Assembly (NCBI GenBank): GCA_029239575.1
Contig: JARBUP010000040.1
Coordinates: 1-15,404 of the forward strand
Direction: 5' to 3'
Length of the DNA: 15,404 nt
From: Bacillota bacterium
GTDB lineage: Bacteria; Bacillota; Clostridia; Tissierellales; Sedimentibacteraceae
Part shown: in pieces, positions 1 through 7,864 of the stretch
Numbering within the stretch: position 1 is the first letter of the stretch
Layout of the letters: the number at the start of each line of letters is the position of its first letter
Notes under the pieces: generated by a model
Databases searched by the model: none
What the model saw: only the letters and a program-made list of their open reading frames with translations
Told to the model about the DNA's origin: nothing
Made by a program: the position numbers and the translations under genes

Positions 1-8
1 TAATTTAT

Positions 9-1376
9 TTAATTTATTTCATGTATATCAATAAGGTTAAAGTTAACATAAAAATCTTCTCTTACAAGTCCTTTGTCTTCGTATTCTACTTCACCTGTTT
101 GGTTATCATATGGATCATAGCGAAGATGTTTTTTAGGTGGATTAAATTCATGTTGGAACTCTGATGCTGCTACCATCCTAAATGGATCTAAATTTCCAAA
201 ATAAAAATTCCATGCTTCTTCATTGCACTTTCTGTATGCGCTTCCGCCAAATGAAGGGTCAGCAAAAAGCCATCCATATGGCTCAATATAAAATTGTGCC
301 CAATCATGACATCCTACATAATATGGTGTTACATATAAACCTGATTGCCATTTTGCAGGAACTCCAACTAATCTACATAATGTTATAAATAATAAAGCTT
401 GTACTCCGCAATCCCCTTTTAAATTTAAAGCTGCATATTCAGGTATATTTGTAATTGTAAAATACTTTCTCATATATGAATACATTATTTTTGTTGTTAT
501 ATAATCATATATTTTTCTTGCTTTTATAAGTGGATTTGTTTCATCTCCTATAATTTCATAAGCAAGTTCTTTAATATATGGTGTAAACATTATGTGAGGT
601 TCTAATTCCTCTAAACAAAATGTTGGTTGAATTTCGCTTACTTTGTTAGGATTCAATTCATTGTATTTTAAATGATTTTCATAAGAATATTCAACAGAAA
701 ATTCTTGATTTTCTTTAAGTTTTTCTTCAAAAAAAATAGTTCTTTGAGGATAATGTAAAGGAGCTATAAATTTCGGCTCTACACTTGAACTTATTATATT
801 TATATTTTTTGTTTGTTCAGAATTTTTAGGAACAGGCACATGAACTTTTATAGTTTCGTTAATTCTTTCTGCTTGTTTTTTTATTTTTAAAGATGATTTT
901 AAATGTAAATAATAAGATACATTGCCCTTTAATTTAATGTTTTTTATAAAGTCATCAAGCAATTGTTCTTTTTTAATATTTAATTCTTCATTTTCTTTTA
1001 CTTTTAATCTTTCTCTTATATCAGGCTTTGTTTTTATTAAATTTCCATAAAAACTTTCATTAAATTTTACTTTTCCATCAACTAAAATCCAATCTGCTGA
1101 ACTTTCTTCTTTAAGTTTTATTAATTGTTCTTCTTTAAAGTCTATAACGTTATCACTTAGTATATTGAAAGCTTCTTCAAAAGAATAAGGATATTCTTTT
1201 TCAATAATACATATAATGTGTTTTTCGAGTTCTAATCTTTTGCGCATAGCATTTGTTATATCTTTTTGTAGTTGTAAGTCAATTAATTTTATTGCTTCTT
1301 TAAAATCGCCACTGCATTTTAATTTTAATATATCTTCAGGGAGATTTACTTTTAAATATTTTAAGTCTTCATACAT
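9..1376 (-). CDS. Transglutaminase-like domain protein, predicted cytoplasmic
   Basis: A 455-residue protein with a C-terminal transglutaminase-like (papain-fold) core. The Cys-His-Asp triad is visible: Cys323 in GDCGVQ, His357 in CHDWAQFY and Asp373 in FADPSFGG. The core starts near residue 265. It is preceded by a helical, Lys/Glu-rich region (about 1-150) and a probable beta-sandwich region (about 155-235, with PVPKNSEQT and YPQRTIFF). There is no signal peptide or membrane segment, so it should be cytoplasmic. Family members act as proteases, amidases or cross-linking enzymes; the substrate here is unknown. The ATG start is preceded by GGGCGGTG five bases upstream, a good ribosome site. 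It lies 174 bases downstream of murA on the same strand, with a hairpin between them and a possible promoter of its own, so it is probably a separate unit. I am sure of the fold family and cannot name a biological role. Confidence 0.85.
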   Translation of the reverse strand: MYEDLKYLKVNLPEDILKLKCSGDFKEAIKLIDLQLQKDITNAMRKRLELEKHIICIIEKEYPYSFEEAFNILSDNVIDFKEEQLIKLKEESSADWILVDGKVKFNESFYGNLIKTKPDIRERLKVKENEELNIKKEQLLDDFIKNIKLKGNVSYYLHLKSSLKIKKQAERINETIKVHVPVPKNSEQTKNINIISSSVEPKFIAPLHYPQRTIFFEEKLKENQEFSVEYSYENHLKYNELNPNKVSEIQPTFCLEELEPHIMFTPYIKELAYEIIGDETNPLIKARKIYDYITTKIMYSYMRKYFTITNIPEYAALNLKGDCGVQALLFITLCRLVGVPAKWQSGLYVTPYYVGCHDWAQFYIEPYGWLFADPSFGGSAYRKCNEEAWNFYFGNLDPFRMVAASEFQHEFNPPKKHLRYDPYDNQTGEVEYEDKGLVREDFYVNFNLIDIHEIN

Positions 1377-1395
1377 ATAAACACCGCCCTATATA

Positions 1396-1404
1396 ATTAT
1401 ATCA
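1396..1404 (-). promoter_or_regulatory. Possible extended -10 promoter of the transglutaminase-like gene
   Basis: On the minus strand this reads TGATATAAT, a perfect extended -10 element. No good -35 box lies 16-18 bases upstream. A start point about seven bases downstream would leave a leader of roughly a dozen bases carrying little more than the ribosome site, which is tight. The same nine bases recur upstream of walR and secD. In such AT-rich DNA this is suggestive only. Confidence 0.4.
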
Positions 1405-1481
1405 TTATTTACAGTATATACCATTTTTTGTTAATTTTCAAAGTTAAATAAAAATAATCTCTTAGTTTAGTTTACAAAACT

Positions 1482-1527
1482 GGGGACAACCCGCTTATCC
1501 AATTAAATTGGTAGCTGGGCAATCCCC
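1482..1527 (-). terminator. Long interrupted hairpin after murA, probable terminator
   Basis: The two arms pair as GGGGA/TCCCC, then a symmetric CAA/CAA internal loop, then CCC-GCT with AGC-(T)-GGG, then CCAATT/AATTGG at the tip. An additional T-A pair can form at the base. On the minus strand, the direction of murA, it is followed by AGTTTTGT, only a short T run. The position, 24 bases past the murA stop and ahead of the next gene, suggests termination. The symmetric internal loop and bulges are unusual for a simple intrinsic terminator, so a processed or regulatory RNA structure is also possible. Confidence 0.55.
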
Positions 1528-1550
1528 AAATATATTTTAAATTTAACTTA

Positions 1551-2816
1551 TTATTGCTCATCTTTTATTCTTCTAATTTTAGCTCCAAGGTTCATGAATT
1601 TATTTTCTATATTTTCATATCCTCTATCGATATGATATATGTCTGAAATTTCAGTTAATCCTTCAGCAACAAGTCCGGCAATTATCATAGCAGCACCTGC
1701 TCTTAAATCAGTTGCTTTTACTGGAGCACCTTTTAAGTGGCTTACACCATTTATTTTTGCATGAGTTTTAGTGTATTCAATATTTGCACCCATTTTATTT
1801 ATTTCATTTATATATTTAAATCTATCTTCGGATACTCCTTCAACTACTAAGCTTTCTCCATTTAATATTGCTAATAAAACAGCCATTGGTTGTTGCAAAT
1901 CTGTAGGAAATCCTGGATAAGGAAGTGTTTGAATATTTACCGGTATCAATTCTTTTTCATAAAAAACACGCATGGAATCTCCGTATTCTTCTATACCCAT
2001 ACCCATTTCTTTTAACTTAGCTGTTATAGGCTCCATATGCTTTGGAATAATATCATCTATTATTATATCACCTTTTGTAGCTGCTGCTGCAATCATATAT
2101 GTTCCTGCTTCTATTTGATCAGGAATTACTCTGTATGTGCAGCCTACTAATTCTTCAACACCATTAATTCTTATAGTATCAGTTCCTGCACCTTTAATAT
2201 TTGCACCCATTGCATTTAAAAAGTTTGCAGTATCAACTATATGTGGTTCTTTTGCTGCATTTTCTATTATAGTTTTACCTTCAGCATATACTGCTGCAAG
2301 CATTATATTAATTGTAGCTCCTACGCTGACTTTATCTAAATATATTTTAGCACCAACAAGTTTATCTGCTTTTACTATAACTCTTCCATCTTCTGAAACA
2401 TCAACTGTAGCTCCTAAAGCTTCAAATCCTTTTTTATGAAGATCTATTGGTCTTTCACCGATATCACATCCACCGGGCATTAAAGTTGATGATTGCTTAA
2501 ATCTTCCTAAACCAGCTCCTAATAAATAATATGAAGCTCTCATTTTTTTTGATAGTCCATTTTCTAAATAGCAGCTTTTTATATTAGATGAATCAATTGA
2601 CATAGTTGATTCGTCTAAAAATTCAACTACTGCTCCTAATTCAGTTAGTATTTCTTCAAAAACATTAACATCATTAATTCTTGGCACATTTTGAATAATG
2701 CATTTTCCTGGGCACATTATAGCAGCAGGAATTATTGCAACAGCAGCATTTTTAAAACCGCCTATATTTACTTTACCTTTTAATTTTGTTCCGCCTTCTA
2801 TTAAAAATTTTGACAT
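1551..2816 (-). CDS. murA: UDP-N-acetylglucosamine 1-carboxyvinyltransferase
   Basis: MurA transfers enolpyruvate from phosphoenolpyruvate to UDP-GlcNAc, the first committed cytoplasmic step of peptidoglycan synthesis. The 421-residue length is normal. Visible family residues are Lys22-Asn23 (in GGFKNAA, where most homologues have GGSKNAA or GGAKNAA), the PEP-binding and fosfomycin-target Cys117 in GGCDIGERP, Asp306 in FPTDLQQP, and the Arg of TDLRAGAA near the C terminus. I chose the ATG at 2816 because it has GAGAGG eight bases upstream; an in-frame TTG five codons earlier would overlap that site. The gene follows walI by about 170 bases, with a good promoter in the gap, so it may be expressed both independently and by read-through from the wal genes. 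Because Cys117 is present, intrinsic fosfomycin resistance by the Cys-to-Asp route is not expected. Confidence 0.96.
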   Translation of the reverse strand: MSKFLIEGGTKLKGKVNIGGFKNAAVAIIPAAIMCPGKCIIQNVPRINDVNVFEEILTELGAVVEFLDESTMSIDSSNIKSCYLENGLSKKMRASYYLLGAGLGRFKQSSTLMPGGCDIGERPIDLHKKGFEALGATVDVSEDGRVIVKADKLVGAKIYLDKVSVGATINIMLAAVYAEGKTIIENAAKEPHIVDTANFLNAMGANIKGAGTDTIRINGVEELVGCTYRVIPDQIEAGTYMIAAAATKGDIIIDDIIPKHMEPITAKLKEMGMGIEEYGDSMRVFYEKELIPVNIQTLPYPGFPTDLQQPMAVLLAILNGESLVVEGVSEDRFKYINEINKMGANIEYTKTHAKINGVSHLKGAPVKATDLRAGAAMIIAGLVAEGLTEISDIYHIDRGYENIENKFMNLGAKIRRIKDEQ

Positions 2817-2848
2817 ATTATATCCTCTCAAGTATATCTATTTTTATC

Positions 2849-2877
2849 ATTATATGTATGTTTTTATTTATTGCCAA
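2849..2877 (-). promoter_or_regulatory. Sigma-A-type promoter of murA
   Basis: On the minus strand TTGGCA (2872-2877) and TATAAT (2849-2854) are separated by exactly 17 bases, matching the vegetative consensus at 11 of 12 positions. It lies about 33 bases upstream of the murA ATG, giving a short leader that contains the GAGAGG ribosome site. This is the strongest promoter match I saw in the window. Confidence 0.75.
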
Positions 2878-2930
2878 ATTGCTTTTACTATCAAAAATAT
2901 TTTATAGCATACAATATAATATACTATTTA

Positions 2931-2957
2931 TCCAATTTATTCAATGAATAAATTGGA
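2931..2957. repeat. Perfect 12-bp inverted repeat between walI and murA
   Basis: TCCAATTTATTC and GAATAAATTGGA are exact inverted copies separated by AAT. The structure sits 28 bases past the walI stop and upstream of the murA promoter. In the wal direction it is followed by TAAATAG rather than a T run, so it is a poor classical terminator. It could stabilise the 3' end of the wal mRNA or be a protein-binding dyad. Its TTATCCAATT edge also occurs in the hairpin on the other side of murA. Confidence 0.6.
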
Positions 2958-2985
2958 CGAATATCCATTTTTAATTATAAAATTT

Positions 2986-3825
2986 TTAATCAAATGAAGA
3001 CAAAAGTATATGCGTGCCGTCTGAGAATATTACTTTCCAAGTTGGATCTGCATTAATTCTTGTAATGTACTTCCAATTATCATTTTCCAAACTATAATAA
3101 GTCATTTTAATTCCAATTATATTTTTGTTTTTAATTTCATCATATGCCATTAACCTTAATAATGCTTCATAAGAAGATATTGTATGGACTTTTGCCTTTA
3201 TTTCCATTACAGAACTTATTTTTTGCATTTCGAATTTATATATTCCTTCTTTATCTACATAAAAACTCATGTATGAATTTTCCAAGCTCAATTCGTTGTA
3301 TTTTTGAGCATAAGTTGCAATTTGGTAATCACTGTAAATATAATTCTCTGTATTAATAAATCCTTCTTTACTTATCTTTTTATTTTGAAGAAATTCATTA
3401 ATTGCATTATTTACAACTTCATCATTAAAATCATCTACATTTGATGAAATTTTTTGTCTTATTGTATAAACAATTCTTTTTCCATCAACTATTTCAAGAG
3501 TTTCTCCTTGATTATTATTATAAACTAAAACATCCTTGGATGATTTAATATTTGCACCTAAATAATTTTGAACTAATTCATCATTAATTTCTATTATTTC
3601 ATATTCGGTTTCTAATACTGGCAACGTATATGTTTCTTTAGGTACATCAGTTTCTATTTTTATATTTTTACTATTTAACTGCATTTTTACATTTTCAATA
3701 AAATTTTTATCTTCATATACACTTAATTCATTATCAGCCTTTGTATTATAATCCGTCGTAAAAAGGAAAATATTAATAATTACAAATGCTATAATAAGTA
3801 TCGTATTAGATTTGTTCCAATCCAC
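2986..3825 (-). CDS. walI: WalI (YycI)-family regulator of the WalK/WalR system
   Basis: A YycI-like protein of 279 residues: a short cytoplasmic start (VDWNKSNT), one membrane helix at about residues 7-24, then an extracytoplasmic domain. In Bacillus, WalI forms a membrane complex with WalH and the sensor kinase WalK and modulates its activity. The N-terminal DWNK followed by the helix, and the C-terminal ADPTWKVIFSDGT segment, match the family pattern. I chose the GTG at 3825 because it gives the family-typical DW start, has GGTGAT just upstream, and begins four bases after the walH stop. A TTG at 3843 would overlap walH and lacks a ribosome site. The sequence is divergent, as is usual for this family, so position next to walH supports the call as much as similarity. 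Confidence 0.85.
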   Translation of the reverse strand: MDWNKSNTILIIAFVIINIFLFTTDYNTKADNELSVYEDKNFIENVKMQLNSKNIKIETDVPKETYTLPVLETEYEIIEINDELVQNYLGANIKSSKDVLVYNNNQGETLEIVDGKRIVYTIRQKISSNVDDFNDEVVNNAINEFLQNKKISKEGFINTENYIYSDYQIATYAQKYNELSLENSYMSFYVDKEGIYKFEMQKISSVMEIKAKVHTISSYEALLRLMAYDEIKNKNIIGIKMTYYSLENDNWKYITRINADPTWKVIFSDGTHILLSSFD

Positions 3826-3829
3826 TTTA

Positions 3830-5215
3830 TCACCACTCTTCAATCAATGCTCCTGTTATTGCATTGAAAATATATGTTTTATCCTTCATTTCAATAACCC
3901 AAACAACTCTTAAAACCTGTTCTTTTGAAATCCTCGATAAATCAAAATAACCTAAATAAATATTATTGATATCTTTAATTTTTTCTGCCTTTATAGGTTT
4001 AAGCTCTAATAAATTATTTGCTGCTATTTCAGTTTGCATATTTTTCTCAATTACTTTTACAGCAGGCAAAATTTCATAATTCAGCATTTTATCTTTTTGC
4101 GTTTCATCTATGTCTCTTATAAACCTTTTATATGAAACAACTTTATTTCCTACTACATCAATTTGCAATGCTGCATTTGGCCTTACACGACTAAAGAGCA
4201 AAGGTCTATCTTGTAATTTATAAGAAAAAATAAACCTATATCCAAAATTCCCTTCGTATTGAACAGTTTCAATATTGCTTAAATAACCATCCTTAGGAAA
4301 TCCTAAAAAATCCTCTGTAAAATTTAAAGCAGTAACTAATGATTCATATTCACCAATATTATTGCCCAATTCTATATTTGAATCATAAAAATCTAATTGT
4401 CCCTCTGAATTTATTTTTAGAACTTTTTCCGTCCTGTACATAAACACTCTGTTTCCGCTTACTTCCACAGCTTTTCGTACATAATCATAATCATTCTTAA
4501 AATAATCTTTTGCTATTTTATTGATTCCATCAGTATCAAACACATCAAGTTCTGACTGAACAAAAATAGGATTTTTTACCGTTGTTTCTAATGGAACAGG
4601 TATTTTTATAGTTTGGTCCCCTATTTTTTCATTTGTTGAATATTTAGGATATTTACTATAATCTATTTCTTTTATAATTTTTGCAACTTCTTCTGTGTTT
4701 AATTCATCACTTTCAACCTTTATAGTATCTTTACCATCATAAAAATATATAGTATTTTTATTATCTAAATCTAATATTATATTTTTGATAGTTGGAATTG
4801 CATCATTTAATTGTACATTATTTATTTCCATTTGTTTTTCAAATATTTCAATAGGAATGCTTGTTGCAAAATCAAATTTAAAATAATTCATAGGAAATGC
4901 TGCTGAGTTAGAAATATTTATTTTTTCACTTTTGCTGCTTAATCCTTTATCAATTATTTCAACAGTTTTTTTCCATAATTCCTTATCTTCTGCTGAATAT
5001 AAAATTGTATAGTTTTCATTGAATTTAATAACTGCTTTTACAGGTTTAACTAAGCTCCAAATATCCAGTTTTAATTCTGTTTCTTTAACCATTTCTTTTT
5101 TTTCAGAATCATAGTTTAAGAAATTAGGAAGCTGAAGCCAAATTCTGCTGCTTAAAACAATACATACTAAAACTGAAATAAGCAATATTACATTTTTAAT
5201 TTTATTATTTATCAT
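3830..5215 (-). CDS. walH: WalH (YycH)-family regulator of the WalK/WalR system
   Basis: A 461-residue protein with an N-terminal membrane anchor (about residues 7-24) and a large extracytoplasmic region ending with a domain like those of YycH and YycI (KTYIFNAITGALIEEW). In Bacillus, YycH acts with YycI and the WalK transmembrane region to restrain or adjust kinase activity. I prefer the ATG at 5215, which is preceded by AGAGGT at a normal distance, over an upstream TTG at 5236 that overlaps the end of walK and has no clear ribosome site. The gene starts 17 bases after the walK stop and is followed four bases later by walI, consistent with one operon. The sequence itself is poorly conserved; the call rests on topology, length and context. 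Confidence 0.85.
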   Translation of the reverse strand: MINNKIKNVILLISVLVCIVLSSRIWLQLPNFLNYDSEKKEMVKETELKLDIWSLVKPVKAVIKFNENYTILYSAEDKELWKKTVEIIDKGLSSKSEKINISNSAAFPMNYFKFDFATSIPIEIFEKQMEINNVQLNDAIPTIKNIILDLDNKNTIYFYDGKDTIKVESDELNTEEVAKIIKEIDYSKYPKYSTNEKIGDQTIKIPVPLETTVKNPIFVQSELDVFDTDGINKIAKDYFKNDYDYVRKAVEVSGNRVFMYRTEKVLKINSEGQLDFYDSNIELGNNIGEYESLVTALNFTEDFLGFPKDGYLSNIETVQYEGNFGYRFIFSYKLQDRPLLFSRVRPNAALQIDVVGNKVVSYKRFIRDIDETQKDKMLNYEILPAVKVIEKNMQTEIAANNLLELKPIKAEKIKDINNIYLGYFDLSRISKEQVLRVVWVIEMKDKTYIFNAITGALIEEW

Positions 5216-5232
5216 ATTGACCTCTGCAAATG

Positions 5233-7053
5233 TCAAACTTCAAATACTTCATATACTTCATATTCAGGTATTATTATTTTGATTTCTGTTCCTTTTTGGA
5301 CTTCACTTTCAACTAATAATTTACTGTTATGTGATTCTGCAATTTGCTTTGCTATGGAAAGCCCTAACCCAGTACCACCCATTTCTCTTGTTCTTGCTTT
5401 GTCAACTCTGTAAAACCTGTCGAAAATCCTATTTATATCTTCTTTTGGTATGCCAATACCATCATCTTTTATGCTTATTATAATGTTTTTATTTTCTTTA
5501 TTTGCACTTACCCATACATTTCCATAATCCTGAGTATATTTAATTGCATTTCCTGCTATATTAAGGATTATTTGCTCAAATCCATCTTTATCAAACTTTA
5601 TGTTCATATCATCAGGTATATTTCCCATATGTATTTCAATATTTTTATTTTTTGCATGGATGTTTAGTTTTTTACAAGCATCTATTAACATTTTTTTTAC
5701 ATCTATTTTTTCCTGTTTCCAATTTGCTTGTTCAAAATCCATTTTAGAAAGTTTTAATAAATCACTTACTAACCTTGACATCCTATCACTTTCTGAGTTA
5801 ATAACAGTTAAGAAATCTTCTGCTATTGTTTTTTCACTTAAAGCTCCATCAAGCAACGTTTCTGTATAACTTTTTATAGTTGTTATAGGTGTTTTTAATT
5901 CATGGGATACATTGGCCACAAATTCTTTTTGCATTTTTTCTAATCTAAACTGTTCTGTTACATTTTTAAATAACAGTATAACTCCGCCTATTTCATTTTT
6001 ATTGTTCATGAAAGGCTCATAATCCACTTTGTATGTTTGTCCATTTTGTTCTAAAATATCTGAACCGTGGAAGTTTTTTTGCTTTAAATTTAATAAACTT
6101 ATACTTTTGCAAATTTGAGAAATTACAACATCATAATTTTCCCCATCATCAGTAAGAGCAATAATTTGCCTTGCAACGGGATTTGCATGAATGATGTTAC
6201 CAATAATATCCACTGTTAATACACCATCCGCCATATATTTAAATGTTGTTTCCATTTTGCTTTTTTCCTGTTGTAAATTTGAAACTGTCTTTTTAAGTTC
6301 ATCTATTAAATAGTTAAACATACTGCCTAACTGCCCTATTTCATCATTTGACTTTACTTCAACTTTTTGTTCAAAATCCCCTTGTGACATAAGTTTTGCT
6401 TTAACTGTTAAATCTTTTATAGGTCCTGTTATGGTTCTTGCAAGAACAAGCCCTAAAAGTACAGTTAATAAAAGTGCTATAACTGTTGCTTGAGTAATTA
6501 TTTTTTTTGATTCATTTATTGTTTCATATATATATTCTATATTATTAGTAAGATAAATAAATCCTTTTAAATCTCCTCCACCGTTCACATTTTCGTAAAC
6601 AGGATATGACATATGATTGTTTACTACTGTTGAATTATCATACAGTTCTTTTGGTACTATTGATTCTACATTTCCTTCTAAAGACTTTGTTAAAATATAA
6701 CTGTTTATTTTATTTAAGTTATATGCGCTCTGTCCTTCAGTTCCTTCTATACTTCCTGCTATTATAGTTTTTTTGTCATCATTTAATATTACATAAATGT
6801 TTTCATCATAACCAATTTGAATACCATTGTTAATACTGTTATGTATTTCGCCTGTTACTTGCTTCCAATCATCTTCCTGAAGCGCAGTAGAAGAAGCAAG
6901 AATTGATTTAATCCGTGCTTCCATGTTTTTAGAACTCATATCCACTTGAATTTGTTGAAGCTTTGTCATTATAAACATTCCCACTATTGACATTGCTAGA
7001 AAAACAAGCAAAAAATAAATTAAAATAAATCTCCACCTAATACTTTTAAACAT
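5233..7053 (-). CDS. walK: Sensor histidine kinase WalK
   Basis: The membrane sensor kinase of the essential WalKR cell-wall homeostasis system in Firmicutes. Domains in order (numbered from the chosen start): membrane helix about 9-29, extracytoplasmic sensor loop about 30-186, second helix about 187-206, HAMP about 206-260, PAS about 266-362, then HisKA with phospho-acceptor His384 in FVANVSHELKTP. The ATPase domain shows an N box (NIAGNAIKYT), DDGIGI (530-534) and GGTGLGL (559-565). All catalytic motifs are intact. I chose the ATG at 7053, preceded by GAGGGG, over the ATG at 7065 that overlaps the walR stop (TAATG) and lacks a ribosome site; the choice changes four residues. It is co-transcribed with walR upstream and walH/walI downstream. 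Confidence 0.95.
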   Translation of the reverse strand: MFKSIRWRFILIYFLLVFLAMSIVGMFIMTKLQQIQVDMSSKNMEARIKSILASSTALQEDDWKQVTGEIHNSINNGIQIGYDENIYVILNDDKKTIIAGSIEGTEGQSAYNLNKINSYILTKSLEGNVESIVPKELYDNSTVVNNHMSYPVYENVNGGGDLKGFIYLTNNIEYIYETINESKKIITQATVIALLLTVLLGLVLARTITGPIKDLTVKAKLMSQGDFEQKVEVKSNDEIGQLGSMFNYLIDELKKTVSNLQQEKSKMETTFKYMADGVLTVDIIGNIIHANPVARQIIALTDDGENYDVVISQICKSISLLNLKQKNFHGSDILEQNGQTYKVDYEPFMNNKNEIGGVILLFKNVTEQFRLEKMQKEFVANVSHELKTPITTIKSYTETLLDGALSEKTIAEDFLTVINSESDRMSRLVSDLLKLSKMDFEQANWKQEKIDVKKMLIDACKKLNIHAKNKNIEIHMGNIPDDMNIKFDKDGFEQIILNIAGNAIKYTQDYGNVWVSANKENKNIIISIKDDGIGIPKEDINRIFDRFYRVDKARTREMGGTGLGLSIAKQIAESHNSKLLVESEVQKGTEIKIIIPEYEVYEVFEV

Positions 7054-7064
7054 ATGTCCCCTCA

Positions 7065-7748
7065 TTATTTGCTTTTAAAATAATATCCCAATCCTCGTTT
7101 TGTAATTATGTATTTGTCTTCTTCGGTTTCAATTTTTTCTCTCAATCTTCTAACAGTTACATCAACTGTTCTAAGATCTCCAAAATCATAACTCCAAACT
7201 TCTTTTAGCAAATGTTCCCTGTTAAAAACTCTCCCTGCATTTTGAAATAAATATTTCAACAAGTCAAATTCTCTATTTGTTAAATCTATAATTTCATCAT
7301 TTTTGCTAACTTCATAAGTATTTAAATCTATAGTTAAATTCCCCGCACTAACTATTTTGGATTTCATTTCTTCTTCTACTTTTGAGAGTTTAACTCTTCT
7401 TAAATTTGCTTTAACTCTTGCAACTACTTCCTTATTGCTAAATGGTTTTGTTATGTAATCATCGGCACCTAATTCTAACCCTAAAATTTTATCTTCTTCA
7501 GCTTCTTTAGCAGTAAGCATGATTACAGGCATAACATATTCCATTCGAATTTCTTTAAGAATTTCAAAACCATTTTTTCTTGGAAGCATTACATCAAGAA
7601 TTAATAAATCAGGTTTCATTTGATGTACCATTTTTATAGCATCTTCACCATCATATACAGTCTGAACCTCAAAACCTTCTTTTTGTAAATTATATTTAAT
7701 TATTTCTGCAATAGGTCTTTCATCGTCAACTACTAATATTTTTGGCAT
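7065..7748 (-). CDS. walR: Response regulator WalR, OmpR family
   Basis: A 227-residue two-domain regulator. The receiver domain (about 1-118) has the acidic pair Asp8-Asp9, phospho-acceptor Asp52 in LDVMLP, Thr79 in MLTA and Lys101 in TKPF. The winged-helix DNA-binding domain (about 128-226) ends with the family-typical RTVDVTVRRLREKIE and ITKRGLGYYF. WalR activates genes for cell-wall hydrolases and represses hydrolase inhibitors in Bacillus and Staphylococcus. The start has AGAGGTGAG four bases upstream. It is the first gene of the wal cassette, and its stop overlaps the region just ahead of walK. I found no clear WalR box (two TGTWAH hexamers five bases apart) in the intergenic regions, so direct autoregulation is not visible here. 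Confidence 0.95.
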   Translation of the reverse strand: MPKILVVDDERPIAEIIKYNLQKEGFEVQTVYDGEDAIKMVHQMKPDLLILDVMLPRKNGFEILKEIRMEYVMPVIMLTAKEAEEDKILGLELGADDYITKPFSNKEVVARVKANLRRVKLSKVEEEMKSKIVSAGNLTIDLNTYEVSKNDEIIDLTNREFDLLKYLFQNAGRVFNREHLLKEVWSYDFGDLRTVDVTVRRLREKIETEEDKYIITKRGLGYYFKSK

Positions 7749-7790
7749 AAACTCACCTCTTAACCAATGTCTTAATATTATATATGGATA

Positions 7791-7799
7791 ATTATATCA
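7791..7799 (-). promoter_or_regulatory. Probable extended -10 element of the wal operon
   Basis: The minus strand reads TGATATAAT about 43 bases upstream of the walR start. A -35 match is weak (TGTGCA with a 16-base spacer), so activity would depend on the extended -10. A second TATAAT lies at 7777-7782 without a better -35. The gap is shared with the divergent protease gene, for which I see no strong plus-strand promoter. Confidence 0.5.
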
Positions 7800-7864
7800 T
7801 GTTTTTTAAAAATGCACACCTTATTTATTTTCACGCATAAATTAATTTAGGAAGGTGAATAAAA

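Noticed and set aside
2137..2439. A 100-codon plus-strand open frame inside murA
   Set aside because: It is a shadow of the well-conserved murA reading frame on the other strand and lacks a ribosome site.
1551..2816. Fosfomycin-resistant MurA variant
   Set aside because: The target Cys117 is present in GGCDIG, so the known Cys-to-Asp resistance form does not apply.
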